64,000 nt of DNA, taken from assembly GCA_963771505.1 (NCBI GenBank), contig CAVYTO010000001.1:186001-250000 (forward strand), given 5' to 3'. This DNA comes from JAJPHW01 sp963771505 (GTDB lineage Bacteria > Acidobacteriota > Terriglobia > Terriglobales > Acidobacteriaceae). This document shows positions 50,118 through 60,700 of the stretch, one piece after another. The translations under genes were made by a program, and so were the position numbers. How positions within the stretch are numbered: the stretch's first letter is position 1; the number at the start of each line of letters is the position of its first letter. Below the pieces are notes generated by a model. It was given only the letters and a program-made list of their open reading frames with translations. It was not told the DNA's origin and did not search any database.

Positions 50118-51110
50118 TCACGCGCTTACATCGCTCCTCCCCGATTTCAGAGCTTCAGGGTTTACGGGATTGCGCGGCATTTCACCGTTGAGCACTCGAA
50201 CGACCTCTTCCGCCGCCTTGGTTTGCAATTCGATCAGCGATTCGACCGAGTAAAAGCTCATATGTGGTGTAAGGATAACGTTCTCGCGTCCGAACAGCAT
50301 CGAGTCAACCGGCGGCTCCGCCGACAAAACATCCAGAGCGGCGCCGGCCAAGTGTCCGTCGTCAAGAGCCTTGATTAGAGCATTATCGTCCACAATCGGG
50401 CCGCGGGCCGTGTTGATCAGGTAAGCAGTCGGTTTAAACTTACGGAAAACGTCAGAGTTGAATAACTGCTCCGTTTCCGGTACTAGCGGAGCGTGAATGG
50501 AAATATAATCCGAGACTTTGACCAATTCGTCGAAACCAACACTTTCCACACCCGCGCTCGTTGTAACTGATGCTGGGACATATGGGTCGTAAGTCACAAC
50601 TCTAAGACCAAAACTCTTCGCCTTCGGCGCAACCGACTGAGGAATTCTGCCAAATCCTACCAAACCGAGAACTTCTCCCCGCAGTCGGTGAATCGGAATC
50701 ACCGCACTTAATTTCCAATGGCCTGTGTGCGCACGCGAATTGGCCAAGGGGATTTTTCGAGCCAGAGCAAGAAGCAGCGCTAAAGTATGATCGGAAACTT
50801 CATCAATGCAGTAATCCGGCACCCGGGTGACCAAGATGCCCGCAGCGGTTGCGGCCGCGATATCCACATTGTCGACGCCGATTCCGAATCGAGCAATGAT
50901 CCGGCAACGCCTCAATTGCCGGATCATATCGGCTGTGATCTTAGCGTAGGTCACGAGCACGCCCTCGGCGTCTTGCGCCACCCGCAGGATGGCCTCGGGG
51001 GTGGACTCGTCTGACAGCCGCAACTCGATGCCTGCTTCTGAAAGCACACCGCGTGCTGGGTCAAGATTCGGAAAGACGGAGTCAGCGACGGCGACGAATG
51101 ATCCATGCAT
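50118..51110 (-). CDS. D-isomer-specific 2-hydroxyacid dehydrogenase (CtBP/PGDH-like)
   Basis: A 330-residue protein. The NAD-binding loop is LGLVGFGRIPQSVAPKAKSF near residue 150. The catalytic arginine is in NTARGPIVDDNALI, the glutamate in ALDVLSAEPPVDS and the histidine in ILTPHMSFYS. The substrate domain (RCRIIARFGIGVDNVDIAAA) is complete. The family reduces 2-keto acids to D-2-hydroxy acids or the reverse. The ATG directly follows the stop of the M24 gene with no gap, so translation is coupled. The substrate is unknown; the neighbours suggest an acid in the degradation route. Confidence 0.9.
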   Translation of the reverse strand: MHGSFVAVADSVFPNLDPARGVLSEAGIELRLSDESTPEAILRVAQDAEGVLVTYAKITADMIRQLRRCRIIARFGIGVDNVDIAAATAAGILVTRVPDYCIDEVSDHTLALLLALARKIPLANSRAHTGHWKLSAVIPIHRLRGEVLGLVGFGRIPQSVAPKAKSFGLRVVTYDPYVPASVTTSAGVESVGFDELVKVSDYISIHAPLVPETEQLFNSDVFRKFKPTAYLINTARGPIVDDNALIKALDDGHLAGAALDVLSAEPPVDSMLFGRENVILTPHMSFYSVESLIELQTKAAEEVVRVLNGEMPRNPVNPEALKSGRSDVSA

Positions 51111-52370
51111 CTATCGCGCCATCGCTTCTTCCATATGTTCCATCAGCGTAAAGACTACAGGGCCTTCGGGGGAGACGAGAACGTTTTCTTCCAGACGGGT
51201 TGTCTGCTGCAGGCCCGGGTGTCCGGCAAACGTTTCAATAGCAAAATACATGTTCTCTTTTATTTCAGACGGAAATTTCAGGGAATAAGCTCTCGAGATC
51301 CACATCCCTTCGTAGAGCGTAAGCCCAATACTGTGGGCAAATTGTTGCAAAGTGACGGTGCCGTACTTGTCGTCGTCGTACTCGGGGAAGGCGGCCGCAA
51401 CGTCCGCCGTGGAGTTGCCCGGGCGTAGCTTCTGCAGCCCGGCGTACATCGAGTCGTAGACCTCGCGATATAAGTCGATTTCTTTCTGGTTCATCTTTCC
51501 TGCGCACTTGAAGCAGCGCACAAAATCGATGAAGTAGCCGGAAGGGCCCACGGCATTTATGTCAACAATGACCAGATCACCCTGTCGGATGATTTTTTCC
51601 GTCGCCCAACGGCGATACGGACTGGTATTGCCTCCAGAAGCCACAATAATGTCGTAGATGATCTCGCAGCCGCGTTCCAGCATAAATTCGTGGACCTTGG
51701 CTTCGATCTCACGCTCTCGAACTCCAGGCTTAAGCCATTCGTACTTGATCTTCCACATGGCGGCATCGCCAATGCTCGCCGATTGCTTCAATAGCTCAAT
51801 CTCGTCGCGTGTCTTAATGACGCGCGCAGCCGACACGGCCGGCCAGGCATCCGTAATGTTGAGATTGCAGGATTGAAATGCCTTCAGCGCCGGCCAATCG
51901 AAGTTGTCGATGCCGATTTGCTCTTTCCGCAGTCCATGAGCATCTAAAACCTCAACCACGCTTTGTGCCATACGGCCCGCCATCAGCGGCACCGCGCCCT
52001 CCGCCCATTGCCACGTGATGGCCGGCTTGATTCGATCTTCCATCCACGGCAAGTCGATCTCGGCACAATGGAGGTCTGAACCGGCTGTCTCGAACAGTAC
52101 GGGCTCCCCTCCATTCGGCACGACGGCATAGCGGATGTTGATGTTGTACTTCCAATTGCCTTGGTACGACCCCGTGACATATCTGATATTTGCGCCGGCA
52201 AACAGAACAAGTGCGCCCAAGTCACGTGCAGTCATCTGTTCTTTAAGCTTCTGCAAACGATCCCTGCGCAACCTATCGAAATCGACGCGATGTTGCCAGT
52301 CGGCACCGGTCTGACTGTAAACGCGACGAGGATCCCATTCATGCGGGCTGCCGATAAAGCGAATATCCAT
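51111..52370 (-). CDS. M24-family metalloenzyme (creatinase/Xaa-Pro peptidase fold)
   Basis: A 419-residue protein with a creatinase N-terminal domain (KLKEQMTARDLGALVLFAGA) and the pita-bread catalytic domain. The five metal ligands appear present: aspartates in VIVDINAVGPSGYFIDFVR, histidine in QQFAHSIGLTLYEG, and glutamates in YFAIETF and TRLEENVLV. The fold serves peptidases, creatinase and the DMSP lyase DddP, so the reaction is open. The ATG at 52370 with AGGAG eight bases away gives this start. It is the first gene of the left arm, facing away from lysR. Its place in a degradation cluster argues for a non-peptide substrate. Confidence 0.82.
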   Translation of the reverse strand: MDIRFIGSPHEWDPRRVYSQTGADWQHRVDFDRLRRDRLQKLKEQMTARDLGALVLFAGANIRYVTGSYQGNWKYNINIRYAVVPNGGEPVLFETAGSDLHCAEIDLPWMEDRIKPAITWQWAEGAVPLMAGRMAQSVVEVLDAHGLRKEQIGIDNFDWPALKAFQSCNLNITDAWPAVSAARVIKTRDEIELLKQSASIGDAAMWKIKYEWLKPGVREREIEAKVHEFMLERGCEIIYDIIVASGGNTSPYRRWATEKIIRQGDLVIVDINAVGPSGYFIDFVRCFKCAGKMNQKEIDLYREVYDSMYAGLQKLRPGNSTADVAAAFPEYDDDKYGTVTLQQFAHSIGLTLYEGMWISRAYSLKFPSEIKENMYFAIETFAGHPGLQQTTRLEENVLVSPEGPVVFTLMEHMEEAMAR

Positions 52371-52528
52371 TAAATCTCCTTGACGCGCTGTCGGTGTCTT
52401 GGCCTTGTCATTGCCGCAGAAGCTTGTAAATAAAGAAAGAACATGTATGCCACACTGAGTCTTCTGCCAAATTGTGGGGAAATCGTAAACGCCCGGACAC
52501 ATCTCTACCAGTAATATCTTGAAATGTT

Positions 52529-52541
52529 ATTCATAGCGAAT
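52529..52541. promoter_or_regulatory. Dyad upstream of lysR, possible LysR binding site
   Basis: ATTC-ATAGC-GAAT is a perfect dyad with a five-base centre, 15 bases before the chosen lysR ATG. LysR-type regulators often bind interrupted dyads of this kind between themselves and a divergent gene. No copy was found elsewhere, so this is tentative. Confidence 0.35.
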
Positions 52542-52556
52542 TATTATGCCTCGCAA

Positions 52557-53597
52557 ATGGCAATCAAGTTGAAATCGAATCAGAGTAGCGACGTGACGAC
52601 CCAGCCAGCTACCTCATCACAAATGCGAGCACTGTCGGCCGGGATCGATTCCTTGGATCTGAAACAGATTCGCTGCTTTGTCGCAGCCTACGAGGAAGGT
52701 AGCTTCAGCAAGGCCGCTGAGCGTGAGCATTGCACGCAACCGGGCTTGAGTGTTTACATCCAGCGTCTGGAATCGACGCTCGCGCACCGCTTGTTTGAAC
52801 GCAAAGCTCGAGGTGTCACTCCCACCGTCGCGGGCAAGCATTTCTACGGCTGTTGCAGCGAAGTGCTACGAACAGTAGGGATGGCGAAACAGCAAATGCT
52901 CGATTTGTCGGGTAATGTGGCCGGCAGAATCAACGTAGGAGTCTCTCCGACAATGTTCAAGGGAGTCCTTTCCCGAAAGCTGCCCGATTACCTGAGTGCC
53001 CATCCCTTTGTAAGTGTCCGGCTCGCGGAGGCCTACAGCGGTACCCTCACGGATTGGGTGGTATCAGGCGAAGTGGAAGTAGCCATTGTGACCAAACCCC
53101 CAGTTCATTTCGGACTCGAAACAACGCACTTTTTTCGGGACCGCTTAGTACTGGCGAGACGAGCCAATCCCAGGTCTTCAAGAAAACGCGTGAGCCTGAG
53201 ACGGAGTGCAAGCGATCTCGCTAAAATGAAACTCATTCTACCTTCGTCGAAGCATGGTCTCCGACAAGTGATCGAAGCGGCGGCACTTCGGCTGGACGCC
53301 GGCGGATCTGGCAGAATCCTCGAGATCGATGGGATGCTTGGTACCCTGGAATTAGTGCGCAATTCCGATTGGGCCACGGTCCTCGCGAGCATCGCAGTTA
53401 TGGACGATGTCAGGCAAGGAACTCTAGTGGCGGAGCCGATTGTTGAACCTGAGCTTTGGTTGGATTTCTATTTGATACGCAATAAGGATGTTTGTTTGTC
53501 ATTGGCATGCCGGCAGTTTTTAGAATGGTTGAAGCTTGCTCTTAGGCAGATTGCCGAAGTCGGAACTTTCCCATATCCAATCAGTCCTCAAGATTAA
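52557..53597 (+). CDS. LysR-family transcriptional regulator of the catabolic cluster
   Basis: A 346-residue protein. The helix-turn-helix domain starts LDLKQIRCFVAAYEEGSFSK and contains AAEREHCTQPGLSVYIQRLE and LFERKARGVTPTVAG. The effector domain (GRINVGVSPTMFKGVLSRKL, VEVAIVTKPPVHFGL) is of the LysR substrate type. An N-terminal tail of about 30 residues before the HTH is longer than usual; internal starts are possible. The gene divides the cluster, with the M24 arm on one side and the molybdenum enzyme arm on the other, the usual layout for LysR control of catabolism. Confidence 0.9.
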   Translation: MAIKLKSNQSSDVTTQPATSSQMRALSAGIDSLDLKQIRCFVAAYEEGSFSKAAEREHCTQPGLSVYIQRLESTLAHRLFERKARGVTPTVAGKHFYGCCSEVLRTVGMAKQQMLDLSGNVAGRINVGVSPTMFKGVLSRKLPDYLSAHPFVSVRLAEAYSGTLTDWVVSGEVEVAIVTKPPVHFGLETTHFFRDRLVLARRANPRSSRKRVSLRRSASDLAKMKLILPSSKHGLRQVIEAAALRLDAGGSGRILEIDGMLGTLELVRNSDWATVLASIAVMDDVRQGTLVAEPIVEPELWLDFYLIRNKDVCLSLACRQFLEWLKLALRQIAEVGTFPYPISPQD

Positions 53598-53612
53598 ACA
53601 CGGAGATTTTAG

Positions 53613-54080
53613 ATGACCATGATTTCGCTAACCGTGAACGACACCGTGCGGATCGTTGACGTCGACCCGGAAACCCCGCTACTGTACGTGCTCAGCGACG
53701 AACTGCATCTGCGCGGGCCGAAATTTGGTTGTGGGCTCGGCCAGTGCGGCGCCTGCACAGTGATCATTCACAAAAAGGCGGTTCGCTCATGCATCACAGC
53801 GGTAGGCGAAGTGAAAGAAGCAGTAATCACAACACTCGAGGGCCTGGGCACACCTGAGAAGCCTCATGCGATTCAGCAAGCATTCATCGACGAGCAAGCT
53901 GCGCAGTGTGGCTTTTGCCTGAGTGGGGTTATTCTCACGGCTAAAGCCTTCATCGACGAGAACCCGAAAGCGACCGAGGCCGACGTCATCCGCGCTCTTT
54001 CGCACGTTCTGTGCCGTTGCTTCACTCACAAACGCATGTTCGCCGCCATCAAGCGATATTCGCAAACGAGGAGTGCATGA
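53613..54080 (+). CDS. [2Fe-2S] subunit of a two-subunit molybdenum hydroxylase (IorA/NicA-like)
   Basis: A 155-residue protein. The plant-type [2Fe-2S] site has cysteines 40, 45, 48 and 60 (FGCGLGQCGACTVIIH and SCITAV). The second cluster uses cysteines 99, 102, 134 and 136 (AAQCGFCLSG, LCRCFTH). It passes electrons from the molybdopterin subunit. There is no FAD subunit gene nearby, as in isoquinoline oxidoreductase and nicotinate dehydrogenase, where electrons go to cytochromes. In the second motif phenylalanine-threonine replaces the more usual glycine-containing sequence after CRC. The stop overlaps the next ATG (ATGA). Confidence 0.92.
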   Translation: MTMISLTVNDTVRIVDVDPETPLLYVLSDELHLRGPKFGCGLGQCGACTVIIHKKAVRSCITAVGEVKEAVITTLEGLGTPEKPHAIQQAFIDEQAAQCGFCLSGVILTAKAFIDENPKATEADVIRALSHVLCRCFTHKRMFAAIKRYSQTRSA

Positions 54081-56371
54081 ACACGCGTCGCGATTTCCTC
54101 AAGGGATCAGGAGTATTGTTTGTGAGCTTCGGCACGGCGTCTTTGCTTCCATCATCTGCGTTCGCTCAGGGACAATTTGACACGCGTATGTCGCATATCG
54201 ATCCGACTCAGTTGGACTCTTGGATTGGAATAGGATCAGACGGCTTCGTCAGCGCATATACCGGAAAATGCGACTTCGGTCAGGGCATGTTCACCGCGCA
54301 GACCCAATTGATCGCCGAAGAGCTATGCGTCCCGCTCGATCGCGTGCGGTTGATTCAATGCGATACCTCAGTCACACCGGACCAGGGAACCACTTCGGGG
54401 AGTCAGTCGACACCCACTAATTTTAACGCTTCCGGTCTTGCACAGGCAGCGGCGACCGCGAGAGAGGCTCTGTTGAACATGGCAGCGCAGCACATCGGTG
54501 TTTCCGTGGATCAACTTACGGTCTCAAACGGCCTCATCAGCGCGAAGACCGGGGCGAGCGTCAGTTACGGAGAACTCATTGGAAAGAAGAAGCTGAATCT
54601 TAGAGTCAGCGCTGAGGCGAAGCGAAAGCCTGCGAGCGATTGGACAATCTTGGGCAAGCCTGTCCCGGCGCTGGAAATAACGGCGCTTACAACAGGCCGG
54701 TATGAGTTTGTGAACAACATTCTTGTTGCCGGAATGCTACACGGACGGGTAGTACGACCGCCTGCGGTGGGAGCCACAGTGGTGAGTGTGGATGAGAGCT
54801 CCGTGAAAGGGTTGCCCGGATTAGTGAAGGTTGTCGTGCGGAAAGACTTCATAGGAGTGGTGGCAGAAAAACAGTTTCAAGCTGAGCAAGCCGCCAGCCA
54901 ATTGAAGGTCACATGGACGCCGGGGAGCGGGCTGCCCAAACAACAAGGCTTCTACGATTACATTCGCAAACAGCCGTCGCGGGATGTATTAGTCGTCGAC
55001 TCCCAGGACACCAAGCAAAAGCTCGCTCAGGCGGCATCTGTCATCAAGGCTACGTACTGCCATCCCTATCAGTCCCACGGGTCGATAGGAGCTTCTTGTG
55101 CAGTGGCGGATGTGAAAGCAGACCAAGCGACTGTATGGTCGCCGACGCAATCCGTCTATCCGACGCGAAGTGGAGTGGCAACGCTGACCGGGCTGACCGT
55201 TGACAACGTCCGCGTCATCTTCGTACGCGGGTCTGGCTGTTACGGACTGAATGGAAGTGACGCGGTGTCATTCGACGCCGCACTTTTGTCGCACGCCGTG
55301 CAAAGGCCGGTGCGCGTGCAACTCTCGCGCCGGGACGAAATGGCTTGGGGGGAAAACTACGGTGCCGCGTGTGTGGTCGAACAAACTGCCGGCATCGGCC
55401 CCAGCGGAGCGATCGTCGCCTGGGACTGCGAGACTTGGTCGGTCGCTCTGGGAGGGAGACCCGGCTATGACCGCCCGGGAAACGTGATTACCGGTTTCCT
55501 CGCAGGATACGACCCCCAAACCATAACATCCCAGGCGGCCGCACAACCGACTGGCGAGATGCGCAATGGCAGTAACGCTGCCCCTTCCTACGTTGCTGGT
55601 TATATTGGCGGTCACGCTGGTGGCGCTGGAAAGATCCGCAGCGAGCGGGTTTTGGCCCGCACTGTGAAGTCGCCTTTCTTCACAGGGCCGCTGCGCTCGC
55701 CGCTGCGTTTGCAAAACACGTTCGCCCATGAATGTTTCATGGACGAACTTAGCGCACACGCCAAAGCTGATCCAGTGGAATATAGGCTGCAGCATCTCAA
55801 GGAGAAACGGATTATTCAAGTGGTGAAGGCGGCAGCAGCGGCGGCAAAGTGGGAGGTTAGGCCTTCACCAAGAGCTCTGCGGCCGCATGAAGGAATCGCC
55901 AACGGCCGTGGTATGGCCTGCGTGGCCTATGAAGGAGAGAACGGCTATGTCGCGCTGATAGCTGAACTCGACGTAGATCAGACCTCCGGTCGAGTCCTGC
56001 CAAAGCGTTTTGTAGTGGCGCAAGATTGCGGTCCGATTTCAAATCCTGCCGGAGTACGCAATCAAATTGAAGGCGGAGTTTTGCAAGGCATGAGCCGCGC
56101 GCTAGGCGAAGAAGTGACTTGGGACGACAAATCGGTTACGTCGACTAGCTGGGGTACGTACCACAGCCTGCCTCTCGGATTCGAAGTGCCAATCATCGAA
56201 AGCGTATTGATTGATAAAGAATCAGTGCCAGCGACTGGGGCGGGCGAGACCGCGATCACTGTGGTAGCGGCGGCGATCGGCAATGCCATTTTCGATGCCA
56301 CGGGCGCGCGACTTCGGCAATTACCGTTTACCGCTGCGCTGGTAAAGGCCGCGCTTAACGCAAGAGCTTGA
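54077..56371 (+). CDS. Tat-exported molybdopterin-binding subunit (IorB/NicB-like, xanthine oxidase family)
   Basis: A 764-residue protein. The N-terminus is a twin-arginine signal (MNTRRDFLKGSGVLFVSFGT). Molybdopterin-binding features include CDFGQGMFTAQTQLIAEELC, TSGSQSTPTNF, GSGCYGLNGSDAVSFDAALL, VRVQLSRRDEMAW, and the probable catalytic glutamate in TGAGETAITVVAAAIGNA. Members hydroxylate N-heteroaromatics or aldehydes with water as the oxygen source. The Tat signal suggests folding with cofactor in the cytoplasm, then export of the complex. No cytochrome domain is fused, so the electron acceptor is unknown. The closest named enzymes are IorB and nicotinate dehydrogenase, but the substrate cannot be called. 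Confidence 0.9.
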   Translation: MNTRRDFLKGSGVLFVSFGTASLLPSSAFAQGQFDTRMSHIDPTQLDSWIGIGSDGFVSAYTGKCDFGQGMFTAQTQLIAEELCVPLDRVRLIQCDTSVTPDQGTTSGSQSTPTNFNASGLAQAAATAREALLNMAAQHIGVSVDQLTVSNGLISAKTGASVSYGELIGKKKLNLRVSAEAKRKPASDWTILGKPVPALEITALTTGRYEFVNNILVAGMLHGRVVRPPAVGATVVSVDESSVKGLPGLVKVVVRKDFIGVVAEKQFQAEQAASQLKVTWTPGSGLPKQQGFYDYIRKQPSRDVLVVDSQDTKQKLAQAASVIKATYCHPYQSHGSIGASCAVADVKADQATVWSPTQSVYPTRSGVATLTGLTVDNVRVIFVRGSGCYGLNGSDAVSFDAALLSHAVQRPVRVQLSRRDEMAWGENYGAACVVEQTAGIGPSGAIVAWDCETWSVALGGRPGYDRPGNVITGFLAGYDPQTITSQAAAQPTGEMRNGSNAAPSYVAGYIGGHAGGAGKIRSERVLARTVKSPFFTGPLRSPLRLQNTFAHECFMDELSAHAKADPVEYRLQHLKEKRIIQVVKAAAAAAKWEVRPSPRALRPHEGIANGRGMACVAYEGENGYVALIAELDVDQTSGRVLPKRFVVAQDCGPISNPAGVRNQIEGGVLQGMSRALGEEVTWDDKSVTSTSWGTYHSLPLGFEVPIIESVLIDKESVPATGAGETAITVVAAAIGNAIFDATGARLRQLPFTAALVKAALNARA

Positions 56372-56440
56372 AATGCGGAATTGATCCACCTTAAGGTGCA
56401 ACTGCCCAGGAAAAATTCGAAGGCTGGAGAATGTCACGCT

Positions 56441-57457
56441 ATGGATCAGAGTCGCAACCAATTCGTCACGGAATGCAACACTGTCGAGGCTCGCGCAATT
56501 GCCGTTCAAACGATCGCAGCAGGCGCCGCGACTATGCCCCCGATGAACGGTGGGCGCGGAATGGCCAAGGGGCTAACACTGTTGACGTTTTGTCGTAAAG
56601 GTCAATGTCAGCTCGGCGTCAAATCCCACAAGGGCATTCTGAACGTAGCGGAGGCAGCCAAACTGTTGCACATGCCCGCCCCCACTACCATGGATGATTT
56701 GCTTCAGAATGAATTGGGTCCCAATCTGAACGCTTTGGTCGAAGCCGCCCTCCAGGCCAGTGGTACAGAGAGTGCATTCATCGATGAAAAGGGGATCGAA
56801 TACGGCCCTGCCGTTACTCGTCCAGAAAAGATTATCTGCGTCGGCCTAAACTACCGGCGGCATGCCGTTGAAGTGAACATGGCGATCCCCACGCAGCCCG
56901 TGCTTTTCAGCAAGTACAACAACACGCTTAGTGCTCATAAGGGTGCAATCAAGCTGCCAGTCGGCCTCGCGACAAAATTCGACTATGAGACAGAACTCGT
57001 AATTGTCATGGGCAGAAGCGCCAAGAACGTTAGCCAGGCCGACGCACTGTCCTACGTGGCAGGCTACTGTACGGGTAATGATTTCAGTGCGCGAGACCTA
57101 CAGTTCAACAACGGTGGACAATGGTTGGTTGGCAAATCTGTGGACAAGTTCGCTCCCTTGGGACCTTATATGGTAACGGCCGACCAGGTTAATCCCGACA
57201 AGCTAAACATTCGCTGTCAAGTCAATGGTGAGACACGCCAGTCCTCCAATACGGATGATTTCATCTTCAACTGCGCCCAAGTTGTGAGTTACATTTCGCG
57301 TCACATGACCCTGAGATCCGGCGATATCATCTTTACCGGCACCCCCGAGGGCGTTATCCAGGGCCGTCCCAAAGATCAACAGGTATGGCTCAAGGCCGGC
57401 GATCAGATCTCTTGCAGTGTTGGAGATCTTGGAGAACTGCAATTCGAATTGATCTGA
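56441..57457 (+). CDS. Fumarylacetoacetate hydrolase-family protein
   Basis: A 338-residue protein. The FAH catalytic domain starts near PEKIICVGLNYRRHAVEVNM and holds the metal-binding glutamate in FDYETELVIVMG, then CTGNDFSARDLQF and GKSVDKFAPLGPYMV. It ends GDIIFTGTPEGVIQG. Members cleave C-C bonds of diketo acids, or act as decarboxylases or hydratases. The frame is open to 56381; ATG 56441 has GGAG upstream, but ATG 56561 (MAKGLTLLTF) matches the usual N-terminus and may be the real start. It lies 69 bases after the Mo subunit, probably in one operon. It may act on a ring-opened product. Confidence 0.88.
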   Translation: MDQSRNQFVTECNTVEARAIAVQTIAAGAATMPPMNGGRGMAKGLTLLTFCRKGQCQLGVKSHKGILNVAEAAKLLHMPAPTTMDDLLQNELGPNLNALVEAALQASGTESAFIDEKGIEYGPAVTRPEKIICVGLNYRRHAVEVNMAIPTQPVLFSKYNNTLSAHKGAIKLPVGLATKFDYETELVIVMGRSAKNVSQADALSYVAGYCTGNDFSARDLQFNNGGQWLVGKSVDKFAPLGPYMVTADQVNPDKLNIRCQVNGETRQSSNTDDFIFNCAQVVSYISRHMTLRSGDIIFTGTPEGVIQGRPKDQQVWLKAGDQISCSVGDLGELQFELI

Positions 57458-57745
57458 TTGGGAATTTTAAATCGCACGTCACTGCACTAAACGCCTGTTC
57501 TTCCCGATATATCGAGAAATTATCTTCAACATATCGCATTATTATTTGACAATATATCCCGTTCGATCAAACATGCCCGCGTGCGTGGTATCCGCTCTTC
57601 TACAGCAAATCCCGTCGTCGGCTTGGTTAGGAACCTGGATATTTCACGTTGGTTCGACAAATATACCCACGAGTTAAGGCAAGGAAAATCAAGGATAAGG
57701 TTTCATTCCTCGACCTCGTCCGCTTTGTTTCAAAGGAGACCAATT
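57458..57745. promoter_or_regulatory. AT-rich promoter region of the receptor gene
   Basis: This gap is much more AT-rich than its neighbours. It holds a perfect palindrome CGATATATCG (57505-57514), a nearby CATATCGCATTATTATTTGA, and a perfect -35 hexamer TTGACA (57546-57551) without a convincing -10. It probably carries a separate promoter for the TonB-dependent receptor. Confidence 0.4.
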
Positions 57746-60700
57746 ATGCTTGGGGATCGCTGGCAAAGGAGAACTGTAGCTCTTGCAGCCGTGGTGACGT
57801 TGTTGTTGACTATGTTTGGTTCCATTCTTCTTCAAGGGCAGGTGGTTGGAGGAAGCATTTCCGGCTCAGTAGTCGATGAATCCGGGGCGTTGCTGCCGAA
57901 TGCGACAGTATCACTCAAGAATTTGTCCACCGGCGTAACTACGACCGCGACCACCAACGGTCAGGGGCTTTACAGCATACCCAACCTCTTGCCCGGAACC
58001 TACCAGGAAACGATTTCCACGAAGGGATTTGAAACCTCTGTCAGAAACGGAATAATCCTCAATGTAGGGTCGCAGCTGGTTTCAAACATGACGCTGAAAG
58101 TTGGCGCCATTAGCGAACAAGTTGAGGTCAGCTCTCAATCACCAGACTTACAATTGGAATCGGCCACCATCAGCGGGGTAGAGGATTCAAAAACAATCGT
58201 CGAACTACCACTCAATGCCAGGTCGTGGACAGATCTGGCTGCTCTACAGCCGGGTGTTTCTACCATACGTGCCATGGCTCCCGTTTCCAGCACCGATCGC
58301 TTAGGCCGAGGCCTCGGAGTTGAGTTGTCGGTCAGCGGCGGGCGTCCCCAACAGAATAATTATCTTCTCGACGGGATTAGCATCAACGACTATACGAACC
58401 AGGCCCCAGGCAGCATCCTGGGTGGCAATCTTGGAGTGGATGCAGTCGCGGAATTTTCTATTTTAACCACCAACCAAGGCGCTGAATATGGGCGGACATC
58501 GGGCGGCGTCATCAGTGCCATCACTCGCTCGGGAACTAATCAGTTTCACGGAAGCGCTTATGAATTCCTGCGCAATAGCGCGCTCGATGCCAGAAACTAT
58601 TTTGATGGACCAACAATAGCTCCGTTCCGGCGCAATCAATTCGGAGCGTCGGCAGGGGGTCCCATCCAAAAAGATAAGACGTTTATTTTCGGCGACTACG
58701 AAGGATTGCGGCAATCGTTAGGTTTGAGCATGGTCGATAACGTACCTTCGCCGGCCGCGCGCCTCGGACAGTTGACCACGGGCACCGTGATTGTCGATCC
58801 ATTGGTGAAACAATATTTACCTTTTTACCCGCTACCGAACGGTCCGGTCTCAGGTGACACCGGTATTTACAGCTTCGCAGGATCTGCAATCACTACGGAA
58901 AATTACTTTACAACCCGGGTGGACCATAAATTCTCTGAAAAAGACAGCTTAGACGGCAGCTACATGTACGATAGCTCTCCGTCCTCCCAAAACGACGAAT
59001 TCAACAACAAACTTCTCTTCACCAAAACCAGGCGGCAGTTGGTTAGCATTGAAGAAAACCATACCTTCAGCCCGTCGTTGTTAAACTCTTTACGCCTTGG
59101 ATATCACCGTGAATATGCTGCTGCCCCGTCCTCGAGTCAGGCTATAAACCCCTTAGCCGCGGATACAAGTCTCGGCTATGTGCCCGGAGACACTGCTGGA
59201 TTCATCGGCGTTCCCGGATTAACGTTCTTTACCGGCGGCCTCAGCACTCAGCAACCCGCTGAATATAATTGGAATTCGTGGCAGTTTTATGACAACGTAT
59301 TCTTTACAAGAGGAATTCATAGCCTGAAATTTGGCGCCAACGTCGAACGAATTATTGACAACCAATCCACTCCCTCTCAACCGGGAGGAGATTTTGAGTT
59401 CAATTCACTTTCTGATTTTCTCACCAATAGACCTAACTCTCTCATCACGGACGCTGCCAATGTCGCTCCCCGCCGAAGGCTTAGAGAAACTATTTTCGGG
59501 ACTTACCTTCAGGATGACCTGCACGTACGTCGCAATCTAACGGTCAATCTAGGTTTGAGATACGAGATGGCTACCGTGCCTTCTGAAACTCACGGGAAAC
59601 TCGCCAGCTTGCAAAGTCTGACGGATCCTACTGTCATCGTTCGATCGCCGCTGTTTGCCAACCCATCCTTGCGCGATTTTGAGCCACGTGTCGGTTTCGC
59701 TTGGGACCCATTTGGCAATGCCAAGACAGCGGTTCGCGGTGGCTTCGGGATGTTCGACGTACAAATTTTGCCCGCCAACCTGCGGCATGCCGTGGATGGA
59801 ACCGTACCCTTTTACTTGTCGGCAAACGGCTCTAATTTGCCTCAAGGATCGTTCGGCCCTGCGTCATCTCCAACGTCAGCATATAACCTGCTTACGTCGA
59901 CTCCGAATGCGCAACGTGCTGCTTACGTCGATCAACACCCAAAACGCAACTACGTCATGCAGTGGAACTTAAATATCCAAGAGGCATTGGGGACCAAGAC
60001 TACCGGTTTGATAGCTTACGTAGGCTCGCGTGCGGTGCACAACCTGATGCAAACCGACGATTCCTCGATTGTGCTGCCAATGACCAAAACCCCGGAAGGT
60101 TATCTGTGGCCGTGCGCGCCGAGCACAATCAGTCCACCTTGCACGAGCGGGGGTGGAACGATACTCAATCCGAACTTTGGTCGTGTGCCTGTAACTCTCT
60201 GGAATTCCGACGCCGTGTATCATGCTTTAGAACTCCAAGTCGTACGCAGAATCAGTCATGGCCTTTCTGGGCAAGTTTCCTACACTTGGGGTCGATCGAT
60301 CGATACCGCATCCGGTTCCACGGACGGCGATCAATTTCGAAATGGACTTTCCAGTCTCTACTTTTTCGACCCGAGGCTTCGCCGCGGACCCTCCGACTTC
60401 AATCAGACTCACAACGTAGTCATGAGCTACACCTGGGAAATCCCAACCTCCAAAGGGCTTTCTGGCGTTCTGGGCTGGGCTGCAAGCGGCTGGGAATTCG
60501 GCGGAATTCTGCAGGCGAATACCGGGACACCCTTCAGCGTCACTATCGCGCCCGATCCACTTGGAATCAACAGCACTGATCCAATTGATTTTCCCAATAA
60601 GGTACCCGGATGCAATCCGGTCCATGGCGGCCTCAACTACTTAAATCTGAATTGCTTTACGCTTCCAGTCGCCACGCCAGACATCGCTTCGATGTGCGCC

